Positions 14,478-23,093 of a stretch of 64,000 nucleotides of DNA are shown one piece after another (positions within the stretch are counted from its first letter, which is position 1; every line of letters starts with the position of its first letter). The notes under the pieces were generated by a model. It saw nothing but the letters and a program-made list of their open reading frames with translations, had not been told where the DNA came from and did no database searches. The DNA is from Bacteroidales bacterium M8 (GTDB lineage: Bacteria > Bacteroidota > Bacteroidia > Bacteroidales > Muribaculaceae): the NCBI GenBank assembly GCA_001689495.1, contig LUJS01000035.1:1-64000 (forward strand), in the 5' to 3' direction. The translations under genes and the position numbers were made by a program.

Positions 14478-15779
14478 TTATTGTATCCTGTCGGTAATAG
14501 AATACAGGAATCGGTCATGTCTTATCTTGCCTGTCGGCGATATAATGTCAGTCTCTCCCACATTTAGGTAAACAGTCCGTCCATGAAGTTCTGCCTCGTA
14601 GTAGTAGAACCGTTCGATACGGTCACGACGAGGTTTGGACTTTGCTACTTTCTTAATGAATTTCGCTCCTGCCAAAATCGAATCAAGTGATGCGAGGTCA
14701 TCTTTGGTAAGGATTGAGCTACGACCAAATGTATCGGCATACAGGTGTTTGTTGCCATATCGGGAGAATCCAACATTCATAGGATGTCCGTTGCCATTCA
14801 CCGATACCTTTTTCGTCAGTAAAGGCTCCATCTCACGCATATAGTGTTTCTTTAGAACGGCACTCTCTGACTTAGACAGGTCGTTGTAACACTCATTGAT
14901 AATCGCGCAAGCCTCACACAAGCTGTTCAGCGGTCTAAATGCAAATTTTCGCTTGTTGATGTCGCAGTCCCGGCATCGGCGAATGGTGTATGGATTGTAA
15001 TCCGGCACCGTCTTTTGCTCGATACCGGGATTGAAACGGAATATCCCCTTGGAGTCGCGTTGCAGAGCCTCATCACCAAGACGCATAGCCTCGGCATGGG
15101 AGGTGGCCGGATATTTAGATTTTCGCACCTGCACGACAGTACATCGACAGTTCCAACCATTCGGAGGATAGAACTCTGCCCAAAACGGGTCGGAGGGCGG
15201 TAGGGTAACGCCATCGAGGGCGGCGTGTTCCGGGCGAACCTTGTCATCCTTTTGGGTGCGGTATTGCAAATTATATCGGTCACCGTCCTGCATGAATCCC
15301 TCCCAACGTGCCGCCATTTCAGCCGAGGCAGTCACGAAATTATACTCCGCCCGGAGGTAGTTGGCATTATAGGTTTGGTCGATGCTTCGAACATCATTCA
15401 AAAAGCGTTCAAACGATTTTCGTTCACCGTTCTCATCGACAAGCGAGGGGAAAGCCTCGTTCAGCTCATGGAATGTTTTAATGCCGGAGAATATGAAGTC
15501 AGACCGATGAAGCCTCTTGCGCATCGCATCGGACATTTTTACCCTCTCGAAAGAAGAGTCAAGAGCGGACGCATGGCTCTCGATGAATTCCCGGACTTGA
15601 GGTGTTGATAGGATATCGATAGAGAGCTGAGCCCCCTCGGTCTTATACACCGCCTTCATCATGCCGTCGAACAGTGCCGAGAGCTGCTTTCGGATTTCAT
15701 CTTCACGCTCCTTGCGTCCGGCCATGAACACCTCCGGCGCATCTTTGAGCAGACGGGCATAGCGTTCATGCAGCCCCAC
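14478..15779 (-). CDS. MuF head morphogenesis protein with predicted RNase toxin tail
   Basis: A 433-residue minor head protein. The MuF domain (PF04233 type) ends with YRTQKDDKVRPEHAALDGVT (173-192) and FYPPNGWNCRCTV (203-215). Residues about 300-433 form an extra domain. Its end (LDSILAGAKF, FYYYEAELHGRTVYLNV, HDRFLYSITDRI) resembles the PBECR class (phage Barnase-EndoU-ColicinE5/D-RelE-like nucleases) known as C-terminal toxins of MuF proteins. A CRDCD...CEAC cysteine cluster (about 269-291) may bind zinc. The toxin call is by motif memory. It follows the portal gene. Confidence 0.75.
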   Translation of the reverse strand: MGLHERYARLLKDAPEVFMAGRKEREDEIRKQLSALFDGMMKAVYKTEGAQLSIDILSTPQVREFIESHASALDSSFERVKMSDAMRKRLHRSDFIFSGIKTFHELNEAFPSLVDENGERKSFERFLNDVRSIDQTYNANYLRAEYNFVTASAEMAARWEGFMQDGDRYNLQYRTQKDDKVRPEHAALDGVTLPPSDPFWAEFYPPNGWNCRCTVVQVRKSKYPATSHAEAMRLGDEALQRDSKGIFRFNPGIEQKTVPDYNPYTIRRCRDCDINKRKFAFRPLNSLCEACAIINECYNDLSKSESAVLKKHYMREMEPLLTKKVSVNGNGHPMNVGFSRYGNKHLYADTFGRSSILTKDDLASLDSILAGAKFIKKVAKSKPRRDRIERFYYYEAELHGRTVYLNVGETDIISPTGKIRHDRFLYSITDRIQ

Positions 15780-15793
15780 ATAGTCAGTGGGGC

Positions 15794-17128
15794 TTAGTCG
15801 AAAAAAGGTCTGCCGTTCTTCTGCTTTGATTTATCCTCCGGCTTGGTGTCATCATCGCCTTCATCTCCACCCGGCAACATTGGAGGGGTAACCTCCCTGC
15901 GCTGTCCCACTGGCATACCATACTTGTCGGCGAAATATGAGGGGTCAACATCATAATTATTGATAATCATGGTCTCGAATGCCACCTGCTGTTCCGGCGT
16001 ATAGTCAACGGCATCGTCCCATTCAAAGCGCAATCCCTTGAGTGGAAAACCATGCTTTACCATACGGGGTATGAGCTGATTGTTCACTATGTCCCGGAGC
16101 ATATCACGGTCAGACTCCACAAGGTTCTCGAATACTTGCAGGTGTGTCTCGGACTGAGATAGAGAGGAGCCATCCTCGATAGTCATTGTCTGACCGATGA
16201 TGAGTTTGGACATTTCGGAATTGGCTCGGTCGATGCGTTTGTCATAGACGTTGAAAGCATCACCCTTGCCGGACTCTACAAACTGTACCTCCGTCTCCAT
16301 GCCGGTTACCATTCCGAGATTGCTACCGGCTTCCTGAATCATCTGCTCAAGACGTTTCCATTCCTTGGGGTCGCGAGTGGTTGTCTTGGCGACACGCATG
16401 GGCATACCGAATATTTCGGCAAAGGCATCCCAAAAGGCGAGAGCGTTCTTTTTGGGTATTGTCTGCTGCGCAGCTTTAAGGAACAGTCCGAGGTCATCTG
16501 GCTGACCGGCTTCGATGAGCCAATCGGAATATGGCGTTTCGTGATAATCTATGCCGGACTGCCAATCATCGCCTACGTTCTGAATACAGCGGTGATATTC
16601 CGGGATGACGTGCTTACGAGGGATGAGCCGGACACAATCATAAGCCGGGCAACCATCACCGTCCTTGGTCAGCTCGCCGAGTTCAATCAATGAGTGGCCG
16701 AACCACAACGAGTCATGGCACAGGCGCATGAGCTGCTTGAACCATGATTGGTCGAAGTAATGCATCGCCGACTCATCCTCATCGCCGGATTCGTTAACCA
16801 ACTTGAATGAACGTGACATTACGAACCCTCGCCGTTGTTCTATACAGCCGGAGAGGTGAAGGTCAACAGCGACATCCCTGTAAATATCATACAGTCGTTG
16901 ACGGTTGGGAGAGTCAACATTGATTGCCATCTGCCATGCAGCCCTCCAATCGGCGATGTCCTTTCGTGTAAGGGCATCGGTAGTCCGATGTATGTCCATG
17001 ACGATACTCTGAAACTTTGCTCTGCCTTCCGGCTTTGCGAGGTTCAGTTCGCCATAGGGAGTCTGCAATATCATCGGATTGCTCTTTCGAGAGCGGAAGT
17101 TTTCAAGGAATTTATCAAGTACACCCAT
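15794..17128 (-). CDS. Portal protein (Mu gp29 / DUF935-like)
   Basis: A 444-residue portal protein, taking the ATG at 17128 (MGVLDKFLENFRSRKSNP); the longer frame to 17206 would run into the upstream gene. DUF935 features include ADWRAAWQMAINVDSPNRQR, SGCIEQRRGFVMSR, LIPRKHVIPEY and IIGQTMTIEDGSSLSQSETH. It forms the dodecameric DNA portal of the head. It lies between the DUF1320-like and MuF genes, in Mu order. Confidence 0.85.
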   Translation of the reverse strand: MGVLDKFLENFRSRKSNPMILQTPYGELNLAKPEGRAKFQSIVMDIHRTTDALTRKDIADWRAAWQMAINVDSPNRQRLYDIYRDVAVDLHLSGCIEQRRGFVMSRSFKLVNESGDEDESAMHYFDQSWFKQLMRLCHDSLWFGHSLIELGELTKDGDGCPAYDCVRLIPRKHVIPEYHRCIQNVGDDWQSGIDYHETPYSDWLIEAGQPDDLGLFLKAAQQTIPKKNALAFWDAFAEIFGMPMRVAKTTTRDPKEWKRLEQMIQEAGSNLGMVTGMETEVQFVESGKGDAFNVYDKRIDRANSEMSKLIIGQTMTIEDGSSLSQSETHLQVFENLVESDRDMLRDIVNNQLIPRMVKHGFPLKGLRFEWDDAVDYTPEQQVAFETMIINNYDVDPSYFADKYGMPVGQRREVTPPMLPGGDEGDDDTKPEDKSKQKNGRPFFD

Positions 17129-17132
17129 AGAG

Positions 17133-17549
17133 TTACCAATTATGGCGGAGCCGAGGCTCCGAGTGAAACACTGTGCCATTGGTGACTGTGGTGTCTTCCT
17201 CTTCAATTAGTGGAAGGTCGGGAATGATTTTGCCCGACTGAACACCCTCAAGCCATTCGATGGCTCGTTCATAACGCTCCTTGCGAATTTCAATGCCCAT
17301 TTTCTGAGGCTGTGAGGCAACAAGGTGATAGAGGGCGATATCGGCAGTGCGCATGACTATGAGCCTGTTCCGGGAATCTCCCTCTGCGGAAAATATAGCA
17401 TTGCAGTCATAGACAGGACGAAGGTAGCCGGAAATCTCCTCAATAGCCTCAAGTTCCGCATTGGCGCGGTTCTCCTCTGAGGCACGGGATAAGACCTTCA
17501 GCGCATCGTCGCCTATAACCACAGCGTAGTCGGCATCGGTGATGAACAT
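17133..17549 (-). CDS. DUF1320-like head completion protein (Mu gp36-like)
   Basis: A 138-residue protein beginning MFITDADYAVVIGDDALKVL, with a middle block EAIEEISGYLRPVYD and helical TADIALYHLVASQPQKM. This matches the DUF1320/gp36 layout of proteins that join head and tail. It lies just upstream of the portal gene. Confidence 0.7.
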   Translation of the reverse strand: MFITDADYAVVIGDDALKVLSRASEENRANAELEAIEEISGYLRPVYDCNAIFSAEGDSRNRLIVMRTADIALYHLVASQPQKMGIEIRKERYERAIEWLEGVQSGKIIPDLPLIEEEDTTVTNGTVFHSEPRLRHNW

Positions 17550-17559
17550 AGGTCGTGAT

Positions 17560-17790
17560 TTAGGTTGTTACAAAAAGCGCACATTTCTCAATGTCATCGA
17601 TGGTAACTCCCTTGCGGAACCGCTTGCGCTTTATGAGTTCCTTGATGGTCTGCTTGGGGACCACCTTGAGGGAGCCGTTGAGATTGATGACATAATACTT
17701 CATGCCGAAAAGGTCGGCGAGTTTTTTGGCTTTACGCACGGCTCTCTTGAATCGCCATGCGGCATAATACTTTTTGATGGTCTTGAACAT
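17560..17790 (-). CDS. Small basic phage protein
   Basis: A 76-residue lysine/arginine-rich protein, taking the ATG at 17790 (MFKTIKKYYAAWRFKRAVRK); it begins 1 nt past the terminase stop. The longer frame to 17934 would lie inside the terminase gene. Contains YYVINLNGSLKVVPKQTIKE. Function unknown, position among packaging genes. Confidence 0.6.
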   Translation of the reverse strand: MFKTIKKYYAAWRFKRAVRKAKKLADLFGMKYYVINLNGSLKVVPKQTIKELIKRKRFRKGVTIDDIEKCALFVTT

Positions 17791-17791
17791 A

Positions 17792-19360
17792 TCACCATGA
17801 GTTTTTGGGGTGCCGACGCTGTATCGACACCGGTTTATATGTCTCTTGTCTTGTGTATCTCTGAAGGAACCATATCGCACCTTCATCAGCGTCCGGTGCG
17901 TCATCGTGGACACGGGAGCCTCGTTCAAGGGCAAGTGTCTGCTCGATGCCGACCTCCATGTCCGGCGAGTCCTTGAGAGCCTCGTTATAAAATACCTTGC
18001 CTCGCTCCCACAAAGGAGATACCGCCTCGATACGCTGTATCTTCTCCGGCTTTTTTCGGGTGTCCGGCATTATGGGGAGCTGATAGCCTCGTATCTTGCC
18101 TTCGGTGTCGAATTCATCGAGAATGATGTCTTGCAGCATATTGGCCTCTATGTAGAAACTTACAACTACATTTTCGGGCAGACTTTCATAGAGGTTGTAT
18201 AGCCACCGCACCATGCCGGACACGGTATCCTGCCGGACGTATGTGTCAATGAGATGTAGTTCGGTGCCAATCTTACCCCACAGGCGGCAGGCCTTGTAGT
18301 CGTTGGCTGTCGTTGATTTGAAAGATGGGTCGGTATAGCAGACAAGCATATCGTACTTGTCGAGCTTCGGCAGACGCTTAAACCGAATCCACTCATGCCG
18401 GAAGATGGTGCCGTCCGTGATTGGGTTGTGCATCATCTCCTTCTCCCATGCCCGGTAACCGACAAAGTCTCTGTAGGCCTGTGCCTCATCCTTTGTCCAT
18501 TTCTCAGCCCATACGGGATTGCCGTCGCGGTCAACGGCCTTTATCTCGGACACATGGACACCCTTGGAGGCTGCGATGTTGGCAAGCACCGAGGTCTTGG
18601 ATATGAGGTTGCCGACCATGATGAAGCGGCCACGGCCAACGTCGAGTGCACCGAAAAGAGCCTCCTTGACCCAATCGGTCAAGTCCTTTACACGCTTTTC
18701 ATTTCGGCAAAGCTCGTCATCATCCAAGTCATCGATTATGATATAGTCCGGACGAGCCTCGCGGTCGCGCAGACCACGGGGGGACTGCCCACGGCCTACG
18801 GCGAGGAACTTGGCTCCGCCCTTGGTTTTGAACTCGCCCTCAAGCCAAGACCCGATGTTTTTCTGCTCTCCAAAGTCAGAGATCAATTTTTGGTTGAACT
18901 CAAGCTCTGCCTGTAAATCGCCGAGCAGACGGGTGGCACTGTCCTCGGATTTGCCGACGGTTATCATAAAATTGATGAGCCTCTTTGGTTGGAAAATCAG
19001 CCAAAGAGGGATAAACACGCCGATATGGGTGGACTTGGCATGACCGCGTGGCCATTTGAACACAGCCTTGAGGTTGGGAGTGTTCCTTATCTTGAGAGCA
19101 GCCTTCGTGTGGAACGGGGCATTGTGGATGGTCTTTATGACCTCGCCGGTGGTCTTGTCGCGCAGAGTCAGAAAATGGGCGAAATAATACTCGCAGAACT
19201 CATCATAATTCGAGAGCAGACGTTTGATGCGTCGGTCACGCTCAACCGGTGTCTCCTTGGCGATGGCCATAGACACGGCGGTCAGCGTCTGAACCTCACG
19301 GCAATGTTCTTGCCACCGCTCAAACGCCTCTTTCTGCTCTTTGGTCATTTTTGCCGCCAT
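17792..19360 (-). CDS. Terminase large subunit
   Basis: A 522-residue packaging motor. ATPase: Walker A KWPRGHAKST (102-111) and Walker B YIIIDDLDDDE (206-216). The RNase H-like nuclease domain has YTDPSFKSTTANDY, followed by FYIEANMLQD and a final acidic DDAPDADEGA. It cuts and pumps DNA into the prohead; Mu-type phages package by headful from integrated copies. It lies 1 nt after the small subunit gene. Confidence 0.9.
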   Translation of the reverse strand: MAAKMTKEQKEAFERWQEHCREVQTLTAVSMAIAKETPVERDRRIKRLLSNYDEFCEYYFAHFLTLRDKTTGEVIKTIHNAPFHTKAALKIRNTPNLKAVFKWPRGHAKSTHIGVFIPLWLIFQPKRLINFMITVGKSEDSATRLLGDLQAELEFNQKLISDFGEQKNIGSWLEGEFKTKGGAKFLAVGRGQSPRGLRDREARPDYIIIDDLDDDELCRNEKRVKDLTDWVKEALFGALDVGRGRFIMVGNLISKTSVLANIAASKGVHVSEIKAVDRDGNPVWAEKWTKDEAQAYRDFVGYRAWEKEMMHNPITDGTIFRHEWIRFKRLPKLDKYDMLVCYTDPSFKSTTANDYKACRLWGKIGTELHLIDTYVRQDTVSGMVRWLYNLYESLPENVVVSFYIEANMLQDIILDEFDTEGKIRGYQLPIMPDTRKKPEKIQRIEAVSPLWERGKVFYNEALKDSPDMEVGIEQTLALERGSRVHDDAPDADEGAIWFLQRYTRQETYKPVSIQRRHPKNSW

Positions 19361-19361
19361 A

Positions 19362-19835
19362 TCAAGCCAATGCTCCCTTGCTCATCGATTCGATGAGGAA
19401 TTTGTCCTGATACTTGTTGATGGCCTTGATGAGCTCCGGCGTAACATCCGGATCGGTCTTTGCCCTATACTCAAGCCACTTTGAAAAAGCCATGAAGACC
19501 TCGATTGCAGAAACGACATTTGCCTGTTTGTCGAGTTTCTGAATTACCGAGGCGAGTTTTGACAGCTTGTCACCGAGACTTGATATGAGGTTGGGGTCTT
19601 CGGACTCATTGACCTGCTGAATGAGCTTGTCAATGGTCAGCAATAATTTGTTGACAAGTTCCGGGCGCGTGATGTTCTTTGCGGCGCGAGCCTCCTTCCA
19701 TCCGTCGGCTGCACACCATTTCGATATTGTGACTCTCGACACGCCGACCTTGTCGGCAATCTCGGTCTGCTCCAATCCGGAGAGGAACAGCGCACGTGCG
19801 AGGTCTTTTTTCTTTTCGAGTTCTGCTTTTGTCAT
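19362..19835 (-). CDS. Terminase small subunit-like HTH protein
   Basis: A 157-residue protein with an N-terminal helix-turn-helix (SGLEQTEIADKVGVSRVTIS, about 19-38, then KWCAADGWKEAR) and a helical C-terminus suited to ring assembly. HTH, size and position directly upstream of the large terminase make it the DNA-recognition subunit. It is the first gene of the leftward block. Confidence 0.75.
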   Translation of the reverse strand: MTKAELEKKKDLARALFLSGLEQTEIADKVGVSRVTISKWCAADGWKEARAAKNITRPELVNKLLLTIDKLIQQVNESEDPNLISSLGDKLSKLASVIQKLDKQANVVSAIEVFMAFSKWLEYRAKTDPDVTPELIKAINKYQDKFLIESMSKGALA

Positions 19836-19933
19836 GTTGATAATGATTTTGCGCGGTTAAATTCCGGCAAGCATGAGGGGTGGCAAGCCGAAAATCCATG
19901 CAAATTTGAAAAGTTCACGGCCAAGAGCAAAAA

Positions 19934-19977
19934 AAGTGTGCAATGGTTTCACACAAGTGTGCAACGGTTGCACACTT
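19934..19977. promoter_or_regulatory. Tandem palindromic operator between divergent late operons
   Basis: A perfect palindrome AAGTGTGCAAC-G-GTTGCACACTT at 19955-19977, preceded by a degenerate copy at 19934-19954 (AAGTGTGCAATGGTTTCACAC). Two tandem dyads between the terminase block and the capsid block suggest an activator or repressor binding site controlling late genes. Confidence 0.65.
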
Positions 19978-19978
19978 T

Positions 19979-20010
19979 CTTGTCGGGCAGAGGATTACAT
20001 CGTAATATTG
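19979..20010 (+). promoter_or_regulatory. Candidate late promoter
   Basis: A near-consensus -7 TAATATTG at 20003-20010 with CTTG about 20 nt upstream. Its departure from TTTG/TAnnTTTG fits a promoter needing an activator, and the tandem palindromes lie directly upstream. Confidence 0.45.
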
Positions 20011-20037
20011 CACCGAATTTCAAATCTAACGACCGCA

Positions 20038-20982
20038 ATGGGAAAAAGAGTAAGACTTACTGATGACAGTCTCAACAGCCACGGTAGCCGAGTGCTTACT
20101 GCCGGTGTGGAAACCGAGCAGTACAAACGTAACCCGGTGCTGCTATATATGCATGAGCGTGGCAAGGTCATCGGCTACATGAAAGACATCGAGGTCAAAG
20201 ACGGAGAGATTACCGGTGAGCCGGTATTCGACTGTGCGACCGAGTTGTCAAAACAATGTAAGAAACAGTGGGAGGTAGGTTCCCTCCGCATGGTGAGTAT
20301 CGGCATTGATGTGCTTGAGCTTAGCGAGGAACCGGAACATCTCGTTGCCGGGCAGACTGCCCCGACAATTACGAAGAGTAAAATCTTCGAGACCTCCATC
20401 GTTGACATCGGTGCAAATGACAATGCCATTGTCATGCGGCACAACGGAAAGCAGATAACGTTGGGCAAGGATAGCGAGAACCCCCTGCCCACACTCAGTA
20501 ATAAACCTCAAAAAACAAAACAGCAAATGGAACTCAAGACCATCGCCCTCAAGCTGGGCTTGCCGGAAACGGCAGATGAGACCGCAGTGCTTGCGAAAAT
20601 CGGCGAGCTGAACAGCACCGCCGCAGAAGTAGTGCAACTAAAAAAAGACAAAGATGCGCTCACTCTCGCACAGGTGACCGACGCAGTCGAGACTGCCGTC
20701 AAAGAAAACCGTCTCACCTCCGACAAGAAGGAACACTTCATCAACCTCGGCAAGACCATCGGTATCGACAGCCTCAAGGCCACACTCGACGCTATGCCTC
20801 CGGCAGCAAAGCTCAGCAAGACTATCAATCCCGCCACCGGCGACACCGCTCCCGCCGGTCAGAAGACCTACAACAAGTTCAGCGAGGTTCCCGAAGATGA
20901 ACTTCGCAAACTCCGCAGTGAGAACCCCACCGAATATCGCCGCCTGTTCAAGGCCGAATATGGCTACGACTGCAACATCTAA
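20038..20982 (+). CDS. Prohead protease / scaffold fusion
   Basis: A 314-residue protein, taking the ATG at 20038 after the candidate promoter. Residues 1-155 look like a phage prohead protease (LLYMHERGKVIGYMKDIEV with a candidate His, and SLRMVSIGIDVLE with a candidate Ser). Residues about 160-270 are a helical scaffold-like region. The C-terminus KFSEVPEDELRKLRSENPTE resembles capsid-binding tails. It directly precedes the capsid gene, like gpI in Mu. Expected to direct prohead assembly and then process itself and the capsid. Confidence 0.75.
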   Translation: MGKRVRLTDDSLNSHGSRVLTAGVETEQYKRNPVLLYMHERGKVIGYMKDIEVKDGEITGEPVFDCATELSKQCKKQWEVGSLRMVSIGIDVLELSEEPEHLVAGQTAPTITKSKIFETSIVDIGANDNAIVMRHNGKQITLGKDSENPLPTLSNKPQKTKQQMELKTIALKLGLPETADETAVLAKIGELNSTAAEVVQLKKDKDALTLAQVTDAVETAVKENRLTSDKKEHFINLGKTIGIDSLKATLDAMPPAAKLSKTINPATGDTAPAGQKTYNKFSEVPEDELRKLRSENPTEYRRLFKAEYGYDCNI

Positions 20983-20997
20983 CAACAAATATCAACA

Positions 20998-22059
20998 ATG
21001 ATGAAAACAGCATCCAAAACCATCTGTGCCCTGCTTTTCAACATGCTCACGGGCGCACTCATCGCAACGCTTATCGGCGTTCCCCCTCTTGCCGGTATGC
21101 TCTTCATGGTCGCCATTGGCATAGCCATGAGTTTCGCACCGGTTCCCAAGGGCGCACTTCGCGCCGGAGTCTATACCGAGGTATGGACGGGAGAGCTTGT
21201 CAAAGGCCTCCGAGAGTTCCTTGCCGGTTCATGGCTTGACGGAATCCCCGACCAATCGTCTATCGTAAACAACGATGTAATCCATCTTGTCGATGTCGGC
21301 GTTGACCCCGATGTTCTGATCAACAACACGACTTACCCCATTCCCCTTCAGGCACTCGATGACCAAGACATCGCAATCTCGCTCGACAAGTTTCAGACTA
21401 AGGTCACTCCCATCACCGACGATGAGCTCTATGCCATTTCGTATGACAAGATGGCACGTGTCAAGGAGAGCCATAGCAATGCCATCAACGATGCGAAATT
21501 CGCAAAGGCCGCTCACGCGCTGTGCGCACAGGAGAATACAGACAAGACCCCTGTCCTTCAGACTACCGGCGAGAAAGACCCGACCACAGGTCGACTCCGT
21601 CTTACTGTCAACGACCTTGTCAATCTGAAAGAGGCTCTCGACAACCTCAAAGTTCCGACCGCGAACCGACGACTCGTTCTCTGCACAGACCATGTCAATG
21701 ACCTTCTCCGCGCAGACCAGACATTCAGGGAGCAGTATAACATCAACCGCACCACCGGCACTGTCGGCAATATGTACGGCTTCGACATCTATACCTACGG
21801 CGACAACCCCGTATACACCACAGCAGGTAAAAAGAAGGCTGTCCATGCCGAGGCAGGAGCCGGAGAGTTCCAGTGCTCGTTTGCCTTCTATGTTCCCCGT
21901 GTGTTCAAGGCTACCGGCTCGACGAAGATGTACTACAGTGAAGCCGGGACAGACCCCGAATATCAGCGCAATAAAATCAACTTCCGTCACCACTTCATTT
22001 GTCTTCCCAAGAAGGCTGATGCCGGTGCCGTGATGATGAGCGGATATACGGCAGCATAA
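20998..22059 (+). CDS. Major capsid protein
   Basis: A 353-residue protein located after the protease/scaffold gene. From residue about 55 it reads as a capsid protein (GVYTEVWTGELVKGLREFLA, VNNDVIHLVDVGVDPDVLIN, AISLDKFQTKVTPITDDELY). The first 50 residues are strongly hydrophobic (LLFNMLTGALIATLIGVPPL, LFMVAIGIAMSFAP). This is odd for a capsid subunit and is probably removed by the protease or used in assembly. Confidence 0.8.
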   Translation: MMKTASKTICALLFNMLTGALIATLIGVPPLAGMLFMVAIGIAMSFAPVPKGALRAGVYTEVWTGELVKGLREFLAGSWLDGIPDQSSIVNNDVIHLVDVGVDPDVLINNTTYPIPLQALDDQDIAISLDKFQTKVTPITDDELYAISYDKMARVKESHSNAINDAKFAKAAHALCAQENTDKTPVLQTTGEKDPTTGRLRLTVNDLVNLKEALDNLKVPTANRRLVLCTDHVNDLLRADQTFREQYNINRTTGTVGNMYGFDIYTYGDNPVYTTAGKKKAVHAEAGAGEFQCSFAFYVPRVFKATGSTKMYYSEAGTDPEYQRNKINFRHHFICLPKKADAGAVMMSGYTAA

Positions 22060-22063
22060 TCCT

Positions 22064-22567
22064 ATGGCAAAGCTCAAATACCTCGTCATTCACTGCACCG
22101 CCACCCCGGAGGGTCGTGATGTCTCTGCGGCTGACATAGTCCGGATGCACACCTCTCCGGTGAGTGCCGGAGGCCGTGGGTGGAAACATCCGGGTTATAC
22201 CGACCTTTTCCGTCTTGACGGCAAGGTCGAACGCATTGTCAACAACAATGAGGATGCCAATGTCGACCCTTGGGAAATCACCAATGGAGCCAAAGGGTAC
22301 AACTCCATCAGCCGACACATCACTTACGCCGGTGGATGCGACAAGTCGATGAAGCCGAAGGACACCCGAACAGCAGCTCAGAAAAAAGCGATGGCTGCTT
22401 ACGTCCTCGATTTCCACCGCCGATTCCCCGATGTCAAGATTATCGGTCATAGAGACCTGTCCCCCGACCTCAACGGCAACGGCAAAATCGAACCCTGCGA
22501 GTGGATGAAGGCCTGTCCGAGCTTCGAGGTTTCGGAGTGGCTTAAATCCATCGGCATCAATCAGTAA
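22064..22567 (+). CDS. N-acetylmuramoyl-L-alanine amidase (endolysin)
   Basis: A 167-residue amidase_2-type enzyme that cuts the peptide stem from peptidoglycan. Zinc ligands fit His10 (LVIHCTAT), His129 (IIGHRDLSPD) and Cys151 (KACPSFEV). There is no signal peptide, so a holin would be needed for export. It is the first gene of the lysis cassette. Confidence 0.88.
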   Translation: MAKLKYLVIHCTATPEGRDVSAADIVRMHTSPVSAGGRGWKHPGYTDLFRLDGKVERIVNNNEDANVDPWEITNGAKGYNSISRHITYAGGCDKSMKPKDTRTAAQKKAMAAYVLDFHRRFPDVKIIGHRDLSPDLNGNGKIEPCEWMKACPSFEVSEWLKSIGINQ

Positions 22568-22586
22568 TCCATAAATCCGAGCGGCT

Positions 22587-23093
22587 ATGACATTCAGTGA
22601 AATCCTAAACATACTTCTTGGCGGTGGCCTCCTTGCCCTTGTGGTGGGTGTCATCACGCTCAAGGCGACAGTCCGAAAGGCCAACGCCGATGCCGAGAGA
22701 GCAAAGGCCGATGCTGAAAGTGTGCGCATCACCAACACTGAGAACGCCACTCGGATTCTTGTCGAAAATATAGTCAAACCTTTAAAAGAGGAACTCAATG
22801 CAACCAGAGAAGACCTACAGGCAACGAAAAAGGAAATGGCCTCTACCAAGAGAGAGATGGCACGTCTCCGTAAGGCTGTCGAGGCTGCTTCCGTCTGCCC
22901 TCATTCTACCGATTCTAATGGTTGTCCTGTGCTGCGCAAGCTGCGCGACAACCAAAAAGACTCAGATGGAGCAGATTCAGACTGTGGTGACGGTCGAGAA
23001 ACACGATACCGTAACCGTAATAAAGCAGACCCTCAAGGAGTCCGTGCCGATGAGTCAGGCACAGATTGCAATATCCGTGGACAGCCTCCTTAG
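22587..23093 (+). CDS. Membrane-anchored coiled-coil lysis protein (holin or i-spanin candidate)
   Basis: A 168-residue protein with one N-terminal membrane segment (ILNILLGGGLLALVVGVITL, about 6-25) followed by a long coiled coil (RKANADAERAKADAE..., LKEELNATREDLQATKKEMA) and a Cys-containing CPHSTDSNGCPVL end. Topology fits an inner-membrane spanin (Rz) or a holin accessory. Its last 296 nt overlap the next gene in another frame, like Rz/Rz1. Confidence 0.65.
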   Translation: MTFSEILNILLGGGLLALVVGVITLKATVRKANADAERAKADAESVRITNTENATRILVENIVKPLKEELNATREDLQATKKEMASTKREMARLRKAVEAASVCPHSTDSNGCPVLRKLRDNQKDSDGADSDCGDGRETRYRNRNKADPQGVRADESGTDCNIRGQPP

